Assembly (NCBI RefSeq): GCF_037975245.1
Contig: NC_092571.1
Location: 26,674,564-26,738,563 of the forward strand
From: Apostichopus japonicus
Lineage: Eukaryota; Echinodermata; Holothuroidea; Aspidochirotida; Stichopodidae
DNA length: 64,000 nt
Direction: 5' to 3'
Part shown: piece after piece, positions 1-12,200 of the stretch
Layout: every line of letters starts with the position of its first letter
Numbering within the stretch: position 1 is the stretch's first letter
Notes under the pieces: model-generated
What the model was told of the DNA's origin: nothing
What the model saw: only the letters and a program-made list of their open reading frames with translations
The model's database searches: none
Made by a program: the position numbers and the translations under genes

Positions 1-1923
1 AACTCAAACTTCGTAGGTCGCCGGAAACCAGCCCCTTTGTGCGGAATCTTTAACATCTTTATTCTTCACCGAGTCTTCTTAATCGGTTGGTAATTATTTA
101 AATCGTATTGCAACCACGGTTAAAGTCCCGCATTTTGAAGCCGGCTACACCTATTAGTGCTTCACCGGTTAATTTCCCTCCGCGAGCTATATTCTGAAAC
201 TCCTGGTGTCAAAAGCCAAACAACCAGCGGAGTTTCAAAATCTTCCTTGGATCCCCGCGTCATTTTCTCGGCGAGCTGTCTCAAATTCCTAAGACGCGTA
301 GTTGTTTTCTGACACATCTTGCGTCAGTCACAAAATTTGGGCGGAGCGTTATCAACTTAACGTAATTGTGCGTAACCGACTAAAATCTAGCGCAGAGTTA
401 ACTCAAACTTTGTAGGTCGCCGGAAACCAGCCCCTTTGTGCGGAATCTTTAACATCTTTATGCTTCACGGACTCTTTTAATCGGTTGGTAATTATTTAAA
501 TTGTATTGCATCGACGGTTAAATTCCCGCATTTTGAAGCCGACTACACCTATTTGTGCTTCACCGGTTAATTTCCCTCCGCGAGCTATATTCTGAAACTC
601 CTGGTGTCAAAAGCCGAACAACAACGTGCGGAGTTTCAAAATCTCCCTTTGATCCCCGCGTCATTCTCTCGGCGAGCTATCTCAAATTCCTTCGACGCGT
701 AGCTGTTTTCTGACACATCTTGCCTCAGTCACAAAATTCTGTCGGAGCGTTATCAACTTAACGTTATTGTGCGTCACCGACTAAAATCTAGCGCCGAGTT
801 AACTCAAACTTCGTAGGTCGCCTGAAACCAGCCCCTTTGTGCGGAATCTTTAACATCTTTATGCTTCACGGACTCTTTTAATCGGTTGGTAATTATTTAA
901 ATCGTATTGCATCAACGGTTAAAATCCCGCATTTCGAAGCCGACTACACCTATTTGTGCTTCACCGGTTAATTTCCCTCCGCGTGCTATATTCTGAAACT
1001 CCTAGTGTCAAAAGCCGAACAACCACGTGCGGAGTTCCAAAATCTCCCTTGGATGCCCGCGTCATTCTCTCGGCGAGCTGTCTCAAATTCCTTCGACGCG
1101 TACTAGGTCGCCGGAAACCAGCCCCTTTGTGTGGAATCTTTAACATCTTTGTGCTTCACCGACTCTTCTTAATCGGTTGGTAATTATTTAAATCGTATTA
1201 CGTCAACGGCTAAAGTCCCGCATTTTGAAGCCGGCTACACCTATTTGTTCTTCACCGGTTAATTTCCCTCCGCGAGCTATATTCTGAAACTCCCGGTGTC
1301 AATAGCTGAACAACCATGCGCGGAATTTTCAAAATCTCCGTGTATCACCGGCTTTATTTCGTCCGCGAACTGTCTCAAATTCCTTCGACGAGTAGTTGTT
1401 GTCTGACCCTTCCAACGTCAGCCACAAAATTCTGTCGGAGCGTAATCAACCAAACTAATTGTGCGCAACCGCGCGGAGTTTCAAAATCTTCCTTGGATCC
1501 CCGCGTCATTTTCTCGGCGAGCTGTCTCAAATTCCTAAGACGCGTAGTTGTTTTCTGACACATCTTGCGTCAGTCACAAAATTTTGGCGGAGCGTTATCA
1601 ACTTAACGTAATTGTGCGTAACCGACTAAAATCAAGCGCAGAGTTTACTCAAACTTCGTATGTTACCGGAAACAAAACCCCTTTGTGCGGAATCTTTAAC
1701 ATCTTTGTGCTTCACGGACTCTTCTTAATCGGTGTTAATTATTTAAATCGTATTGCGTCAACGGCTAAAGTCCCGAATTTCAATCCGGCTACACGTATTT
1801 GTGCTTCACCGGTTAATTTTCCTCCGCGAGCTATATTCTGAAACTCCTGGTGTCAAAAGCCGAACAACCACTTGCGAAGTTTCGAATCCTCCCTTGGATC
1901 ACCGCGACATTCTCTCAGCGAGC
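1..1923. repeat. Tandem repeat array, unit about 400 bp (satellite-like)
   Basis: The same block, beginning AACTCAAACTT and followed by GTAGGTCGCCGGAAACC, restarts at 1, 400 and 801, giving a period of 399-401 bp. A shortened copy restarts near 1104 after a deletion at the GACGCGTA junction. Further rearranged copies run through about 1465 and 1648 and end near 1923. Copies differ by scattered substitutions and small indels, so the array is not recent in all units. The array runs off the left edge of the window. Short open frames inside it shift from copy to copy and look like chance. No gene is supported here. Confidence 0.9.
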
Positions 1924-2560
1924 AGTGGACAGGCTGAATGGAGAGGCCGTGAACCGGTAAGAACCGGTAAGAAGCCCCGTTGTAATGGAACATCAAGAAG
2001 GAACAGTGGTCAACAAAGACCGGAACGTGAAGATAAGCGCCATGGAGATCGACTGAGCAGGCCCACAGGGCGGGCGACAACCTGTTCAGGATCAAGGGGA
2101 GTGTCTTTAACCGAAACCGTGGAGGCGGCTGAAGTGGTTCAGCGGTCGTAGGTTGAGGATGGGTCTCCAACAGCCGTCCTTCTTCGAAGTTAGAAAGAAG
2201 GTCGCTGAGAAAGGGACAAGGTATCGCCAGAAATAAGGGCGATGGTACCTTGTCGGAGAAGAGCCTGAACTTTGTTGTGTGGGGCGTTTGCCCTGGCGGG
2301 ATCTGGCGGGATCGGGGTGAGCCGAAAAGGAGGCTGGTGGCTGGGAGCTGGTGGCCAAGAAGTGAATTCCAGTCGGTACCCCTCCTGGATCGTTAATAGG
2401 ATGTAGTGGTCCCCTGTGACCCCTGTTCCACTCGCAGGCAAATGCCCCCCCCCCCAACCAAGGGGGCCGGCACAAGGCGGTCCGGGCCCGACGAGTAGCC
2501 ATTTGCCATGTTGACTTGCTCGTAACAGTGCAAGTCTCAGGAAAAGAATGACCAGGCAAA
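1924..2560 (-). pseudogene. Decayed DIRS-like retrotransposon reverse transcriptase fragment
   Basis: Three overlapping minus-strand frames carry successive pieces of a reverse transcriptase. Near 2400-2240 there is an upstream linker-like piece (GYRLEFTSWPP, then LLRQGTIALIS). Near 2220-2120 comes the start of the RT fingers (KKDGCWRPILNLRPLN). Near 2060-1925 comes the palm start (SVDLHGAYLHVP, then HGLSIQP where LPFGLS-type sequence is usual). The order and spacing match DIRS/Ngaro-type RTs, in which KKDGGWRPI and SVDLKDAYLHVPI are typical. At least two frameshifts separate the pieces, and the fragment stops at the satellite junction before the catalytic YxDD box, so it cannot be functional. 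A Gypsy-like RT is the main alternative. Confidence 0.72.
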
Positions 2561-3620
2561 GGCACCGGATCTGGCTAGACCGCTTGCTCTTGGCAGGCGA
2601 CGGTATAGTTGGTGGTAATTTATAGTGAGTGGAGCCCCGATGGCGCGGGACAATGCAAAAGTATATTGTCCAGAAGGTAAGGTGTTCCCAATGTAGATTG
2701 ACAAATTCTTTGAGGGTAGTGATTTCTTACAAAATAACCGGTCATAAATAAAGGAGGGAGCTACTCACACGATGGGTCGGTTCAATAAAGAAGGCTCTGT
2801 AACCTATTTACCGATCATCGGTTCAAATATGATGAAACTCTTATTTCTGGTTGGAAAGGAGTTGTGAAAACTGTATCACTCGCGGTGTCCAAATGTCCCA
2901 ATAGCGTGGTCTAATGTCCATTTTTTGTTTCCCGAAAGGGAAAACTATGGAGTCACTCTTACCGACCATGAACATTTGTAAGGGGCCGCGGTTTGAAAAG
3001 TCGGCAATGACTATAACGGGGATCGCAAAGTAGCTATGATGGTTAGATTCGTCCAGTACAGCAACATACAGAGTCGATGTACTCAAGACGAATACTTCGT
3101 TGGTACAAATCCATTGGCCAGCGACGGCTAGACCGTAATTTCTCAGAAAGGTTGCTATTACTAAACTCGTACTGGGTCTGCACTGTGTGTCAATGTTAGA
3201 AGAAAACATTCAAGAGATAGAATAACATTATAAATGGAACATTCAAATTGTACTTGGTACTATTAAATTAGTAAATGTTGATAATACTTTGTATTCAACA
3301 TGCCTTTAAATGTTAAAATATGTTGTGTTTGATACAGAAAATGTTAACCCCCTACACAATAGTCAATGCACCTGAAGTTTTGTGGAATAGCCATTATGAT
3401 GATAGGGGTAACGTAAGTTGGCTTTCAAAAAACGAACCTGGATATATATCTATAACGCAAACAACTGCTTGTACGGCAGTATCAATGTTTCTGTAGGGAA
3501 CTTAACACTACTATCAGTTTCTTAAGTGATTTCCAGATGACCATTAAACTATCATATTGCTAAACGTGGCTTGTTCAGTCTGAGGGAGCAAAATTTCACT
3601 TCCTTATCATGGACATCTCA
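2561..3620. other. Non-coding flank, no recognisable gene
   Basis: Unique-looking sequence follows the RT fragment. A 122-codon minus-strand open frame at 2841-3209 shows no family signature I recognise and no splice partner. I treat it as unproven. Past 3209 the sequence is AT-rich with no coding signal. Confidence 0.4.
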
Positions 3621-3637
3621 CCCCCCCCCCCCCAAAA

Positions 3638-3691
<54 letters not shown>
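3621..3691. repeat. Compound microsatellite: C-run, A-run, (AT)n
   Basis: A run of 13 C is followed by A8 and then uninterrupted AT dinucleotides to about 3690. Simple-sequence repeat without coding potential; the exact length may be affected by assembly. Confidence 0.95.
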
Positions 3692-3694
<3 letters not shown>

Positions 3695-6600
3695 CTCTCG
3701 GGGAGGATACCAAACTTTGGATTTTCGATAAATAAAAACAATTGACCGTAGTAGCCTCCCCTGGGTTTACTAACGATTGACTGGTTTCTTCTATACCTGG
3801 ACATTAGTGTGCCATATACAGCTATGTATTGTGTAGCCAGGATTCATTTGATCAGCAAACCTTTAAATATATGGGAGACCTTTCACAAGAGAGCAGCTGT
3901 TCATTACTTTTTACTACTATCAAACTCATACGGGAGGGAAGGGGATTCTTATTCCCCCCACCCCTTGTGAAAGGCCATGTTTCTCACCGTTGTCTACATA
4001 GGAACAAAACAAAACGAGTCAAACATTTTTATTTATATGACTGTTAATTTATTTGATATCAAACCATCTTCATAAATGAAAGATATCATGTTTGCTATGT
4101 ATACATGGGACAATATACATACAGAAAAAAAGAACGAGAAAATATCCAGAAATAAAACATAATAATTAATATACAACAACTAAACATTTTTCCACCCTTA
4201 CTGTTCTATGTCACACTTATCTTCAGTAAAATATAACCATCATTATGACATCAGCGTCATGCTGCTATGACACCGGTTAGTAAAATGCATATACTAACAT
4301 CCGAGTTATCTGCATGTAGTTCGGATATTCAATTATTACCTACAAAAAAAAAAGCATTGGAAATCACTGCAGTCACCATAGGTTAACATCATGTATTTAT
4401 TTTTAGACTGGTAAATACTCGGAAAATCTGCACAAAACAATAATAAGTTTTCTAAAGATTATAAACTTTCCAATTTATTCATGTTTGATTCGAAGAGAGT
4501 TAACAATCCTGACAGGGTGGTAGAAAAGAGGCATAGCACTGACACATAATGTGACCATTTTTTAGCCTTTTTAGCATATTATCTGAGGTAATAAACGATT
4601 CCCTTAAAATGTCATACACTATAACTGCTTTAATTAATATCACTTCGAGAGAAAATGGCAGATTACATGCAAACAATGTTAATTGCGAAATGTAAGTTTG
4701 TAAATAGTTGCCAAAACTGGCAAATCATGTTTAAGTATTTCACAGCATTTCTCTTCACAGAATTACATAATGCAACATTTTTCAATGTTCGTGATTCAGT
4801 TGGAGAGCTTAGTACGTCAAAGATTTAGCATCTTTGATCGTGACAAATTTTGAAGGCAATAATGAAGACCTTTTATTGTACAGCATTCCGAATCTTATAG
4901 AACAGAAACATTTCCAGTTTGTTAGGGGTGAGGAGGAGGGGTCAGACACCATTCCAAGGGGAGAGAAGGGGCAAGCAATCAAATACTCTAGGGTCAACAA
5001 TCTTGCTCGTGATGAAGTGAACAGTGCACCCTTAACCTCCAAAAGTGATGTCTCTTCCACCTCCCACCCCCCCCCCCCACCTCATCCCCCAAATGCACCT
5101 CCTCTTCTTAAATTAAATATACAGCAACATGCAGTCAAAAGCTGGAATTTTTATAAATAAGATAGAGAGAGAGAGAGAGATGTCAAAGATGAAGGAGAAA
5201 GGTAAATATGGAGTACATGTTCTACTTGGTAAAATGTAATCTTGACTTTCAATAAATTATATTAGTATGAGGACACATAAAGGAATTTGTTGAAGATCAA
5301 CTTCAGATCCATTTGATTAACTTAAGCCTCATTTTCATTAATGTTCAAAAAAACAAAAAAACATACATGACTATACATATAATAAAGTTATTTACAAAAC
5401 AAGCCTAATGATTCAAGCGGTAGTTTTGGAATGGTGGTTTGGGGATTGGGTAAACAATTTAAACAGGTTTGGGGTTAATAATAATAATAATAAGAAGAAG
5501 AATTTATATGACCAATTAGCCCCAACAAATTTTGGCATGTGCTGCCTCACTTCACGAATTATGAATGCTCTTATTGCCAGTCAATTTTGAAAGTTCTATC
5601 CTTGTTGGTGGTATGAGGGTATAAAGTACAAAATATTTACCATTACAGTCCAGCCATGATAAGAGTGCTGGGACTGTGAGGTAACAGGTAAGCAAAGAAC
5701 AAAAGTAAATCCTATAATATTCCAGTTTGGCAAACTTTTAGAAACTATCAGCGTAGTGGTACATTTACAATTACTTCTGAGAGATGGGGGGGGGGAGGGG
5801 GAGGGAAGAGGAGAAGGAAGTATCAGAGAAGGGGATAGATACCAGTTTACTTTAACCAGATACACAATGTTCAATATTAAGATGATATTATTGCAAGTAA
5901 TCTCTGTTTTCTCCCCCTCAAGTACACAAAGGGCAAAAGCAACATCTTCCAGATGGTCAGTCAAGAAAGGGATGTATACCAAGGATAATTTAACCAGGGA
6001 CCCTGATCCAGCTACCCACTGGAGATTATGACTATTTGAATCCATAACAGCCAGAAGAACAAGAAGAAAAGTATACAATATTAAAATGCATACCACGGCA
6101 AATTAGCCAGCAGTGCAGAGCAAAAAAAAAATATTTAAAAAAAAAAAATTGGAAGGGGTGTGGGAAAGAACCAATAGAGACTTCACAATTAAGATACTGG
6201 AGACAAATAATGCTGAGTTTATCTGAGTGAGAAGCAGAGAAAAATGTCACCAATCTGCATACAAGTGGACTCAATAAAAATGAAATTGAACTAAGGAGAG
6301 AAAGATATTGAAATGAAATTCCCTACATCCTGTTTCTGTTTGCAACTTCTGGAATGGGGGGGGGGGCAGGGGCTTGTTTAAAGTCTCTGTTAGCCGACGA
6401 GACATGAAAAAAATTAAAAGAAACTTTTTCTCTACAACACAATATACAACTTATAATCATACTGGCCAATGTCAAAAATATCATTATCAATTAATAAACG
6501 AAACTGGACAGCTCAACAAAATATTCTAAACTTAAAAGCCACAATTTGGAAGTACATGTATTATTAAAACAATGCAGTAACCTCAGCGGTATTAAATAAT

Positions 6601-8443
6601 TCACAGGGGTAATAACTATAAATGTGTATTTTCTAGCTGTTTTTCTGTCATTTTTCGTCTCATAGATGGTAACATTGAGACAAAAAACCTAATGTTTGAA
6701 ATCCCTGGATCAAGTTTTAGTGATCTATATTACTCTTAATCCTTTTAAGTCTCATTTAAAACTGTTTAGGTCAAAACCACATTCAGAATCAATGTTATAG
6801 TTCTTATTCTTACTGAGCTACTGTAAACTTTATAACCTGCCCCACCCCCTGTTCCACCCCTCCCCCTAATTGCAAACAAGTTGAGCGAACACACTTCAAG
6901 TCAACAATTGGAACATGTGTTATGTAATTTAAACATTAAAGTGAACCAGTTCATAACCCAAATCAGAATACTAAAAGTCAAAGTCACAAAATCTAATACT
7001 GTATGCCTCATGCCTCATTAACACTTCTCATAATTGGACACAAGTCTGTTTTGTTTTTTGTTCTGTTTACTTCTTTGATATGACTGGTTTGTACTTCCGA
7101 TGTATTTTGTGCGCGACCGATGTAAATGAACCACATATCATCATGGTCAAAATACAGCATGCAATTAAGATTTCATTATATATTACCATGGTTCGTTTAC
7201 ATCTATCCCCCTACATTATTATTTGGAGTATGAACCGGCATTTACACCTGTAAATTGTTGAAGGAGAGTCAAAACTTTGTGTACCTACATGAACGGGGCA
7301 TGGGCAATGTCACTGACAGGATATTATCACTTCACAGGCTACTGAATCATGGACATTTTTCTAATCATCTATCTTTTTGTTAGTTGCATTTGACCAAATG
7401 ATAGCATGGCAGAAGGTACATTATCCCTAACACATTGCAAAGATGTACATACTATGTGATTTGACTTAACTACAAAAATTTAAACGAACCCTGTTTTCAT
7501 TCCAACCAGTCAAAAATAAATCACAGACTACAATTAGTATAAAGGGAGGAATATCAGAATAGCAGATAACAAATATCATTTATAAGAGAACAGGTAAGTT
7601 TGTAAGGAAACCCCCATCACAATCATGACTGCTATAATCCAAAAAGGCTGATAAAAAAATTGTATGCATATGTTGTTGGCAGATGTATCCATGTACAGGG
7701 TATCCATGACCTTTGACACAGTGATGCAAATAGAACAGTACCACTACAGAACCAAGAATTTCCAAATGTAGTAGAAATTATGATCTTTGTATGGAGTAAT
7801 ATTTTTATAATTTATTACTCATTGAAATTTAATTGCAGATGGAAGTCCAAATATTTCACAGAAAGGTGATAACGGTCAAAACTTGACGCAGCATTTGCTG
7901 CTGATCTATTAAGATGAGGTTTAAATTCCTTCTTTTTTTTTCTTGTGCTACACTAAAATCCTGTATTAAACAATACAGGTAATTAGCTTGACTGTTAAGG
8001 TTTAATTTCAAAGTGTTTTCAAATATTAAAGGAAAAAGAAAAGTATCATTTATCACTCGATAAATTGAAAAGAAAATGAGATTCTTGAGTTTCAACCGGT
8101 ATTTGTGTAGGATGTGGTAGGTTTTGGTAAAACTGTCATGAAACTGGTGACAGAATGTGAACAGCTGCTTCAAAATATGTTATATGGAAATAAATATATG
8201 GTTAAATGGTGGCTGCCCTCTCTATGTCTTTTGACCTGATAAATGTATCTACATTAACATGATATACACAGCATGCCAAAAAAACAAAAGGAAAAAAGAA
8301 AGAAAAGGAAATTGATCAGAGAACCCTCCTGGCAAGATCAGTAAAAGATCGACCTCCAACGACCAATCAGGATTACTCGCTGACAGCTTGTTACTATGAC
8401 GATGTGATAAGCTACCATGTCAAGCAGAGAAACTGCAACGGCT
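3692..8443. other. Gene-poor 3' flank of CTDNEP1
   Basis: AT-rich DNA with simple repeats: a C-run near 5068, (GA)n near 5164-5180, (AAT)n near 5477-5492, and G-rich runs near 5785-5800 and 6354-6367. Open frames are short and carry no recognisable domain. Distal 3' UTR of CTDNEP1 could extend into it, since the stop codon is at 9085-9083 on the minus strand, but no single polyadenylation site stands out. Confidence 0.5.
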
Positions 8444-8723
8444 GCCAAATAGCATGCAGGCAAGGCTGAATCAGTATCGAACAATAGAGACTATACCTGC
8501 AAACATGCAGTGTCAATTGTGTGAACCGCACGACACAAAAGGTCATGTGCGATGCAGCATGGCTGCAGCCCCCTCAGCTTCCTGCAAAATAGCATGCAGG
8601 CAAGGCTGAATCAGTATCAAACAATAGAGACTCTACCTGCAGACACACAGTGTCAATTGTGTGAACCGCATGACACAAAAGGTCATGTGCTATGCAGCAT
8701 GGCTGCAGCCCCTCAGCTTCCTG
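8444..8723. repeat. Two-copy tandem duplication, 140-bp unit
   Basis: The block starting AAATAGCATGCAGGCAAGG occurs at about 8446 and again 140 bp later at about 8586. Both copies continue through a shared segment ending in AGCATGGCTGCAGCC and CTCAGCTTCCTG. They differ by a handful of substitutions and one indel. A degraded relative lies at 49478-49590, so the unit belongs to a dispersed family rather than being purely local. Confidence 0.88.
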
Positions 8724-9082
8724 CATCCCCAAGAATGACATCCATTCAATGGATCAATTGAAGCTCATGTGTAAGGATGGCATCTGAAGCAGATATATAT
8801 TTGTAATACTATGAAATCGTAATTTTCTTTTACATAAAATTCTGCAGCATTGAAAATAAAGGAAAAAAGGTAACACAAATTGTGGATTTTTTTGTGTTTT
8901 TGGATTCCTTTGTTTAGAGTGAAGTATTTCAAATTTGTTTTCTATCTACATTGCAACTACTTCTTTATGTACACCCCCAACACAGCTGGGATAAATGCTA
9001 AAAAAGTATATTCATGGAAAAAAAATAACCAAACGATGTTCTCTACTCAAAGAAAGAGAGAGAGAGATTATAGCGCAATTTT

Positions 9083-9264
9083 TTACGTCTTCAGAGGAGT
9101 AATGTGTCCTATGGATTTCTTCTTCCAAGACACAGTGTATGAATTCCTTCTTAAAACTGATCTTACGTCGCTGGTAAACCTGAGAGCGTCGAGAAACGGT
9201 AGTAGACTGAGAAGGTTGATGTCAGACGCATCAGACATCCACGAAAGGATTGGTATGCCGTTAT
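9083..9264 (-). CDS. CTDNEP1: CTDNEP1 exon 7 (C-terminus)
   Basis: Encodes [12 protein letters not shown] and [18 protein letters not shown] (conserved), then a divergent tail [20 protein letters not shown] and the stop at 9085-9083. Acceptor TTCTTCAACAG. Confidence 0.93.
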
Positions 9265-12200
9265 CTGTTGAAGAAGAACAAGATTATTGGAGATATCATT
9301 AGGATGGAATCTTCAGAGTGGTACAACATTGTCACAAGCAGATCTCTTGGCATACTTTGTTCAGCTTCAGTGATATATGCATTTCATTTGAATCTATGTC
9401 ATGAATGTAAACATCAGTTACACAATCTGACAAAAAAATCTTCATTATTAAAAAAGCAATTTAAAAAATAAAAAATAAATTTTTTAAATAGTTTGAATTT
9501 ATTTTTGTGGAGTTTTGAATGTTTCATATTTTTTTTCAGTTTTATGAGTGCATTTATCTGGCAAGTGACAGGGGGCTACATCATCAATGAAAGTATTAAC
9601 TATCATTTTACTTAAATGGTAAAGAATTATCAATAACAAAATTTCACATCTTTATAATATAATAATGCTTTGAATTCAGTGAACAGGTATACTGTAGCTA
9701 AGCAAACCTCAAGCTGAAATCGAATAGAATATTCTGAGTCGCACTAAACTTCTTTAACATTTGACACATTGATATCGTAGAACAAGTACTGTACCATACT
9801 GTATCTGTTTAGCGTGGCATGATACAGTACAGTAAATCAAGCAAAACATAGGGTACTGGTTGAAATAACCATATATACTGTAACTAGAATTATGACCAAT
9901 ATAACTCAGAAAGTGGTGGAATTTTTATTACCCCTTTTGCCTATTATAGCCTAGAGCTTCACCCCAAAAAGGACCACATTGCGTCTGTTCACGACATCAA
10001 AAACTTTTACGATTGAAGTAGCGCCATTGTGTCTTTCAGAGTTTCAAATTACATCATCATAATGCGATCAACATTCTTCTACTTACCATCTGGTAATGCC
10101 AAATGTCAAGGAATCAGAAAGGCTCAATTTACTGTATAAAATGCTGAAAACTTAGCAGGACTACGGTAGACGTTTGTGTTGGGTTTTCAAAAATAACAAA
10201 GATCTACAGAACAGGAGAGTAAGGTTTTCTTCTTGATGTTTGAAATATGAATTTACTAACAGAGCTGTGTGTGCTTGAAGGGTATCAGACTGCACTGTAT
10301 GTTATAAAAAGTTACAGACCTATACTACCAGATCCGCTTTCAAAATTGAATAACAAAATAAGTTGTACATGGGAACATGTTCTTGTAGTCACATATGTAC
10401 TATTGCCGCCGTACAGTAGTTTCATGTCTGTTTCAGTGTCCAAACCACACTTGAGGTAACATCCATTCTGAGTTATATTCACATGAGATAGTTTTGCAGC
10501 ATTTTATTTCAACAACTCTTAAAAACAACTTTGAAAGAAGGTCATATTGTGGGTCAAATGTATTGCAACTAGCTGTAGTATAAAATTGTACTGTCTGACT
10601 ATAATGATCATTACCTACAAATGGCTAACGTAAATACAGCACTGTGATTCACCCACGAGTCGGTCATGATGATAAATCACTATGCAAAGGTTCAATGTGA
10701 GTGCAGACTCATTATTAATGTACTGGATAGCTGTCTGTTTTTATTATATAGCCAGTCTCACATACCGACAAGCTTCTAGGAATACAGAATGTAACTGGAA
10801 GCTAGCCAAAAGTGTGTTGTTCCTGTTTTCAAGCAGGTTAAACCAGGACATACAGTACTAATACCTAGAAGAAATTTTGCAACAATAGGATGTTGTTAGT
10901 TTCAATTGCAATAGCACATGTTTCTGTATAATTGCTATTGGTCTAGTTGAGCAGCAAAAACAAAATAATTAAAACTACACACTAAATTAATCTAAACTAA
11001 GCTGGATTTTTTATCACTTTTGCAACACTCTATTATTGTGTACTGTGATGCACAGTATAACTTGTGCTGGCACAGTAGTTGTCTAACTTATCAACAAGAT
11101 TTACAAAACAGAGGAACTTTTAAGAACAATCGAAGTGTCTTGTGCCTATTCTCTTGCTGATACCAGGATATAGTGATACATGTATGGAAATAAGCTAGCT
11201 GCAATAGAACCATGTTACATTGTTTCAACAGCAATTCAAGTACTGGTCTAGTTGTGCAATCCATCTAGTACTGTACTTAAAGTACAAAAACAAATTAAAC
11301 TAACTTTGAAAGATTGACTAATCTACAGACTTAAACAAATTTGACCGATTGGGTTCATTCTTGAAAGACTTCTGTGCATAATGTGTGAACACCCAACAAC
11401 CGAGCCTTGGCGAGATAAAAAACTGTTTTCCACACATTTTTCAGACCCAGACAAGTCATTCCAAAGCTAGACCATTCTCGTTTTCTGAGTGGCATTATGC
11501 ATCAGTAATATCTATCTGCCTTCAAAACCACTGAATATTGTAGATCTGAGTAGATCAGTTCCAAAAGGCAAGCCACACAAAAAGGTATTACAAAAACATG
11601 TAACCGAGATGATGGAACCACATGTACTAATTTTTAGTTGGGTTTTTAAGGTTCGGTTTGACAAATCCAAATAATAGTTAAACATAGTGTCTGTATAACC
11701 ATGGATTAATAAGACCCAGAGATCTGAATAAGTACTAAACTGTTTACTACACATACTGTATGAACATTCTTGTGTCCCACCAATTTGATGTGCAATTTTA
11801 ATTTCTGTTCATTGCCAATTACTGGTGCATCCTTTTTTGAGCTACACATACTGTACATTTATAAGCAAGGTATAATTTTTTGTTAAATTTAGCAGAGCAG
11901 TTTTGAAAGCCTTCAACTTTGATTGGTAGCTTCAATATGGAGGTACAGTATTTGGGAAAAACTCCCTAAATTAAAATTTGTGATATGGGTTGGAAGGACA
12001 CTTAATTTCACCAGTGTGATCAAGCCACAGAATATTCACCCATAACTGGATTTAAAGAAGAGTCATAGTAACTTATCAATGTGATAACAACCAATTTGAC
12101 AACCGGTAACAAGCAAGTAAGTTAACAATATAGGTTAACTTTAACTAAAAATCTACGCACCACACAAAACAAATTGATACTGCTTTTGTAAATCACAATC

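Noticed and set aside
956-2151. Several plus-strand open frames over the left array
   Set aside because: They repeat with the 400-bp period, change frame between copies and are antisense to the RT fragment.
2841-3209. 122-codon minus-strand open frame
   Set aside because: No recognisable domain, no splice partner and no neighbouring exon. Length is only modest for this much DNA. Kept out of the gene list; a protein search or RNA-seq would decide.
9250-9471. Plus-strand frames over the last CTDNEP1 exon
   Set aside because: Shadows of the real minus-strand exon, which has the conserved [13 protein letters not shown] block and a good acceptor.
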